The translations under genes were made by a program, and so were the position numbers. A stretch of 64,000 nucleotides of DNA, taken from positions 62,001 to 126,000 of the forward strand of contig JAKSGN010000003.1 in the NCBI GenBank assembly GCA_024180945.1, given 5' to 3'. Each line of letters opens with the position of its first letter. The stretch's first letter is position 1. The stretch comes from Macrophomina tecta (lineage: Eukaryota; Ascomycota; Dothideomycetes; Botryosphaeriales; Botryosphaeriaceae). Positions 59,411 to 64,000 of this stretch are shown in pieces. Below the pieces are notes generated by a model that saw nothing but the letters and a program-made list of their open reading frames with translations, ran no database searches and was not told the DNA's origin.

Positions 59411-59418
59411 CATCAGCA
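59411..59418. repeat. hAT target-site duplication CATCAGCA, right
   Basis: Exact repeat of 56544-56551. Confidence 0.93.
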
Positions 59419-60640
59419 TCGCTCATCTATAACCACAAACATCCGTGTCTTGGTAATTACCAATGATGACATAGTAGAGATAGACGGGGTTTCCCCTTGA
59501 CCTTCAACTGCCGTAGTTTATCAGGTAGGATGCGAGCGTCGCGGGATTCGCTGCCGCTATCAGAATGTCACTGGGTGCTGATTAGATGATAGCATCAGTA
59601 ACCAGGCACGGACGGTTAGCAAGGAAGGTATGAATCAATGGTTGAAATCGATCAGGAAGATCTTAGCTACTTCTCAGTAAGAGGAGTTATGTAAAGTGGA
59701 ATTGTGGTTGGATTTTTTGTGCAAAGGAGCCTGGGGTGTCAGGTGTTTATGGAGAACGAGGGTTGGATTACTCCTGCAAGAGTGCGACGAATGAGTGAAG
59801 GCTTCCTGGCGGGCTCGAGTGTGAGTTGCTCCGTGTCAGATTCCTTGCATCTGGCGGTCGGTACGGGGGCTCCGCTGTTTCCATCCTACCGAAACTGGGC
59901 TTCTCCGCGGCACAGTCGTAACAGGAGGCTATCACAAACACTTTTGCGATCTAATATTGAGACTATTTTGCACTGGCATCCGTCTCCAGAACACCTTACC
60001 TGCAGAAACTATGGAGTTCATATTTAGTTGGACAACATCATGCTAATAGCGCCATTGGGAACATTGAGACGCCAAGTCCGAGTCACACCTTTCTCACGGC
60101 CCTGGGGAATTTACCTGCCAGCGACCTTGATGTTCGATACGGATACAATAAGAGCCCGCCCGTTTGACTGCTCGCTACGAACGGGGTGAAGGGCAGCTAG
60201 GCTGGACTAAGCCAGTGCTGGCGGGTCGGGCATCTTCGCTATTACAGAAAGACACTTTGTTGAACCATCAAAAACGCATACCTTCTTCTACACTGTCCAA
60301 GATGTTCTAAGCGGGAAGGCTCCGGACACACTCTCTTGGCGCACTTTACTGGGCCGTGGACGAGGCGGTCACGTAGCTGGGAATTGTTCTCTTCTGATTG
60401 TTCCTATTATGCTATGTATAGAACAGCTCCCTGCACTCTGCATATATTCCGCCGAGGTTATGTAACGGTAGCTAAGATATCTTTTAACCGTTACCGCACC
60501 GTCACCTACGTAACTAAGCCAATATAGGCTCCTCCGTTCCTCCTACCGCCCAACAGCACTTGCCCGGCATGTCTGCTATGGAGTTCATCGATTTGAGTAC
60601 TCACTTGCTCAGTTCACCGCTTAATCAGCCTCCATATAAA
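59419..60640. other. Gene-free accessory DNA
   Basis: Short frames on both strands (longest 107 codons at 59704-60027) have no recognisable content. It may be degraded repeat DNA. Confidence 0.4.
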
Positions 60641-60645
60641 CTTAG
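60641..60645. repeat. Target-site duplication CTTAG, left of solo LTR
   Basis: CTTAG is repeated at 60793-60797, immediately after the solo LTR. Confidence 0.85.
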
Positions 60646-60792
60646 TGTTGGATCAATCAGGTGTATTTGGCTTTCGCCAAGTGTAGTCTATTCAGGAGAG
60701 GACAAGAGGCCACTCCAGGGCCGTCCTCATCCAACACCATGCCAATCTATGCCTTCATTACTGAATAAGCCGTCACATCACTTGTTCCAACA
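60646..60792 (-). repeat. Solo LTR related to the Copia element
   Basis: 147 bp, TGTTGG...CCAACA, flanked by a 5-bp duplication CTTAG. Read on the minus strand it begins like the plus-strand form of the LTRs at 34815 and 40164 (TGTTGGAACAAGTGA, then GCTTATTCAGT), then diverges, and ends GATTGATCCAACA like them. It is what remains after recombination between the two LTRs of a related element, so this family has inserted in the locus at least twice. Confidence 0.85.
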
Positions 60793-60797
60793 CTTAG
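60793..60797. repeat. Target-site duplication CTTAG, right of solo LTR
   Basis: Exact repeat of 60641-60645. Confidence 0.85.
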
Positions 60798-61652
60798 TAT
60801 AGTCCATTGCACGTCTGGTAGCGTGCCCGGAGTTAAATGGCGAGGCGGCGATCGCCGCTATACGCGCTGCTATTGCTGCACTTCTTCCGTCTTTTCTCTC
60901 TGCGTCCGTTATTAACGAGCGCTTCAATACGCCGTACAGGGCATCCTAGCACTTGTATAATTAGGTATTTAGCCAAAACCACGCGCTTATCATACCCACA
61001 TCAATAGCGGTTCAAGTACGCCTAGCGTATAAACACCACGGGAAAAGATGCGTAACACAGGGGAGATTACGACAAAGACGCGCAGCGCAGTCATCTATAA
61101 AAGCCCTCATGCTCATGGTCTGACGCTTCCACCCCAGGAGGGGCGCTGAAGGATTGCATTCCGTCTGCACGAAGGTCAAGCTGGGACGGAAATAACACGC
61201 GTCCGCAGCGACTCTATTTAGGCGAATATTAGCACTACGCGTGTTCGTCTCAAGATCCATCCGAGACACCGACACGGGTACAAGCATAAGACCTGTCCAC
61301 TCATTGCCATCCGACTCTTCGCTTCAATAACTCCTTCGACGCCATCGGCCTACTCTGCTCTAGAAAGCCTGATAGAAGAGGCCCGCCGTTACATGGAGCC
61401 TTCTAGAGACTACTTATAAGACCTAAACTAAGTCTGTACAAAGTAATAAGCCTTATTAGTACGCTAGGTATTGCAAACGAAGCGCCTAATAAGTATGCTT
61501 AATAAGATGCCCTATGTTAATTGACTACCTACTTCTAACATGCGGAGTTCCGTAACGCCAAAGCTCCAGCTGACCGGCTTGCCTCTCAGCTTGCGACCAA
61601 TTCCAACCGCCTTGATCCTGGTTGTTCAAAATCCAAACGCGTCCACAGCATT
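60798..61652. other. Gene-free accessory DNA
   Basis: An AT-rich tract at about 61390-61550 looks like RIP-affected DNA. A 91-codon minus frame (61287-61012) has no recognisable content. Confidence 0.4.
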
Positions 61653-62746
61653 TCAGTAGCCAGCCCTCGGCCCAGCCGCACTCGCGCATTCAAGTATGGT
61701 GAGAGCCTCGTTCAACTGCGCCGTCACCTGTTTCACCTGCACGAGTCCTCAGCACATGCACACAGCCCAACTGCAGTCAGTCAGTTTTACCTTCTTGAAG
61801 TCAAAGATGTTGTAATGGTGGGAGTCGACATCGAACACGGCCTTGATAAACTCGGGGTGCCTGCCGTCCCAGCCGAGCACCAGCTCATCGCGGAAGTAGT
61901 CGACGCGGCACGGCGGCCCCTGCGGCTCCTCGCTGGGCACGCGCTCGACGCAGCGCAGCAGGACGCCCGGCGGCGGGGCGACGCCGTCCTGCCGCAACGG
62001 AGCCGCCCCGGCCGGGAATGGCTGCACGGCCACCAGCGTGCGCTCTCGCCGCAGCGGCGTGTAGAGGACGCTGGCCGGCGGGATGGTGGCGGCGGCGCAG
62101 CGCAGCTCGCGCCCGCGACCCGCGTCGCCGTCCCACTCCGGAAGCTGCCAGGACGCGAGCAGGCCGTCGCAGTTGTCCAGCGACTTGCGGACGAGGCCCG
62201 GCAGGCCCGGCAGGCTGGCGGCGGAGACGGGCGCGGGGAAAGCGGACCACGGGATGTGGAAGGGCGAGTCGATGATGAGCAGGCCGGCGACGGAGATGCG
62301 AGATGACGACGGCTTCGCGGCCAGCATGCGCGCCATGGCCAGCGAGAGGAAGCCGCCCAGCGACCAGCCTGGAGAGGGTGGGAATGTAAGCGGACAAGGG
62401 CCCCTTCGCGTGCGTAGCTTTTTGTGTGTTTCCTTTTTTTTTTTTTCCCCTTCCATGCTCCTGATGTAGTTGCTCGTCTCTCACCTCCAAGAAAGATGGG
62501 TCCGCTAATGCCGGCGTTCTCTATCAGCCCAATGTACTGGCGGGCCATCTCGTCCATCCCGCCCTCCCACGGCTCGGCGGTGAAGAAGTGCGGGTTGTGT
62601 ATGGCCCAGACGTCGCGGTGCAGGCTCCCAAGGGAAAAGTAGCCAAAGGTCGTGCCACCGCCGTCGTGGACCAGCACCAGCGGCGTCGCGAGCGGGCGCT
62701 GCGAGCGCGGGGCGAACTGGATCTGGGTTGGGTTCTTGTCATGCAT
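61653..62746 (-). CDS. Stand-alone thioesterase / alpha-beta hydrolase (TE-2)
   Basis: Paralogue of TE-1. Exons are 62746-62485, 62368-61791 and 61736-61653, giving 307 residues. The loop [15 protein letters not shown], the elbow GWSLGG (Ser90, split by the first intron), [13 protein letters not shown] and [13 protein letters not shown] all match TE-1. The middle part is more divergent and more GC-rich, around residues 150-220. The last small exon (VKQVTAQLNEALTIL) keeps the same splice position as in TE-1. It lies 7 kb upstream of PKS-2, beyond the hAT element and the solo LTR, with no cluster motif in its short promoter. It may serve the other PKS or a transfer step. The roles of the two copies cannot be separated from sequence. 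Confidence 0.9.
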
Positions 62747-62962
62747 CTCAGCTGGGCGTTGGGGCCCTCAGCGGCTTGCGACAATCAATGTGTGCGGCGC
62801 GGCATCGAGACTACCTATGTATGTATGTACCCTCGCGGCCCTATTGCATTGTACAGTACTAAGCGACAGGGTACGACTCATGCTGCGCGGCGGCTGACTG
62901 TGTCAGACCCAACCCCCCCCCCCCCCCCCCCTCCAGGAACCAGCACTCCGCAGCTTCGTCAT
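62747..62962. other. Short spacer with a C homopolymer
   Basis: Promoter of TE-2 and 3' end of the metallo-hydrolase. A run of about 20 C lies at roughly 62913-62931, which could also reduce assembly accuracy here. Confidence 0.6.
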
Positions 62963-64000
62963 CTACTCGACAGCAAACGTCGTCGTCTCCCCGATCATGC
63001 ACGCGTCGAACACACCCACCGTCGCGATGCCGCACGTCCTGAGCGCCTGCTCCAGCAGCCGCACCGGCTCGCGCACGTCTTCGTCGCCCATGATCCACGT
63101 GCCCCAGTGCATGGCGAGGGCACGGCGGCAGCGCGTGTCCTTGAAGATCTCGACGGCGTCGCGTGGGTTCGAGTGCACCGACGCCATGAGGGCGCGCGGC
63201 TCGTAGGCCCCGATCGGCAGCAGGCCGAGCGTGAAGGGCCCGCGCAGCTCGCCGATCTGCCTGAAGCCCGGGCACACGGGCAGCCCCGCGTCGTACGGCG
63301 CCGCCCAGTCGTCCGACGTGCCCGCCGGCACTCCCGCCACGTCGCGGTACCCCGTGTCACCCGCGAAGTAGACAGAGGCGCGCACCTCCTCGTCCCCCTC
63401 GTCCCCCTCGTCCCCGTCGTCCTCCTCGTGGCCGCTGTCCGGCCGTGCTGGGGCCGACGACATGTCTGTCACGGCCCAGGACGCCCAGAGGCTCTTGTCG
63501 GTGCCGAGCGGCCCGCGGCCGGTGGTGTGCTGCGCGGGGAGGCAGCTGACGCGCGCGGTCATGGCGCGTTTGTTGTCGCCGGCGCCGTGCGGCTCCAGCG
63601 TGATGTCGGCATCCTCCCACCAGTCCAGCTCGGTGACGTTGGGGATGCCGCTCGAGCGGAACCATTCGGCGTCTCCGAGAGGCACGAAGAAGTGCGCGTG
63701 CGGATGCAGCTTGTGGATTTCCACGACGGTGGGGTGGCTCAGCTGTTCCGCGGAAATCGGCGTGTCACCTCGTCAGCACGCCCAGAAACCAGCTCTGCTC
63801 TGCTGCCAGGGAGGGAACGTACATGGTCGTAGTGGTTGTGCGAGATGACGACGATGTCGATGATGGGGATCTCGTGGACTTCGCACGGCAGTTTGGTGAA
63901 GCGCTTGGGCCCGAACCAGCTGACGGGCGAGCAGCGGTCTGTCAAGACGGGATCGAACAGGACGCGCAGGCCACACGGGAGCTCGACGAGATAGCAGGCA
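62963..64000 (-). CDS. Metallo-beta-lactamase-fold hydrolase, NAPE-PLD-like (5' end outside window)
   Basis: Zinc-dependent hydrolase. The visible exons are >64000-63823 and 63742-62963; the start lies beyond the window. The upstream part reads [17 protein letters not shown] and then ISHNHYDH, the HxHxDH metal motif, ending at the intron. After the intron come [10 protein letters not shown] (third metal histidine region), [10 protein letters not shown] (bridging aspartate) and [11 protein letters not shown] (last histidine). The order fits the N-acyl-phosphatidylethanolamine phospholipase D-like branch. An acidic insert ([15 protein letters not shown]) sits before the GDTGY strand. Such enzymes cleave phosphodiesters, amides, esters or thioesters, so it could act on a cluster intermediate, or it may simply mark the cluster edge. 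Confidence 0.85.

Noticed and set aside
1..64000. tRNA or rRNA genes
   Set aside because: No cloverleaf-like sequence or rRNA segment was recognised by eye; a tRNAscan-SE run would be needed to exclude a tRNA.

Overview
The window is nuclear DNA of a filamentous ascomycete (Pezizomycotina). The genes carry short introns of about 50-75 nt with GTNNGT donors, CTGAC/CTGAT-like branch points and TAG/CAG acceptors. The products are typical of fungal secondary metabolism, and the copies of one retrotransposon differ only by CpA-to-TpA type transitions, the signature of repeat-induced point mutation (RIP). Nearly every gene belongs to what looks like one large polyketide biosynthetic gene cluster that probably continues past position 64000. 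I cannot name the product.

Layout. 0.4-2.3 kb: a P450. 3.7-5.5 kb: a 14-helix MFS exporter. 5.9-7.2 kb: a wax-synthase-like membrane acyltransferase. 10.0-13.9 kb: three AflR-type regulators, one of which has no zinc cluster. 14.5-15.6 kb: an unrecognised polytopic membrane protein. 15.8-17.0 and 21.9-22.8 kb: two FSH1-type serine hydrolases. 17.7-19.5 and 19.8-21.3 kb: a P450 divergent from a cytochrome b5/cytochrome b5 reductase fusion. 23.8-31.3 kb: a highly reducing PKS with a degenerate methyltransferase. 32.3-34.2 kb: a third P450. 34.8-40.3 kb: a RIP-mutated Ty1/Copia element. 40.4-42.5 kb: an ANL (acyl-CoA ligase-like) enzyme. 44.7-45.7 kb: a stand-alone thioesterase. 46.4-54.6 kb: a second highly reducing PKS with an intact C-methyltransferase. 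56.5-59.4 kb: a hAT transposon with perfect ends. 60.6-60.8 kb: a solo LTR related to the Copia element. 61.7-62.7 kb: a paralogue of the thioesterase. 63.0 kb to the window end: a metallo-beta-lactamase-fold hydrolase.

How the parts may work together (inference). The two PKSs make two reduced chains, one methylated and one not. Neither ends in a releasing domain, so the FSH hydrolases and thioesterases are candidates for off-loading. The ligase could reactivate a free acid, and the membrane acyltransferase could join acyl and alcohol parts. The three P450s, one beside its own putative electron donor, would oxidise the scaffold, and the MFS protein would export it. A short motif, ACCCGA(G/T), recurs in most of the shared promoters in the left half and may be the site of the AflR-like regulators.

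CDS coordinates run from start codon to stop codon. Exon limits were read by eye from splice consensus and frame, and each spliced length is a multiple of three.
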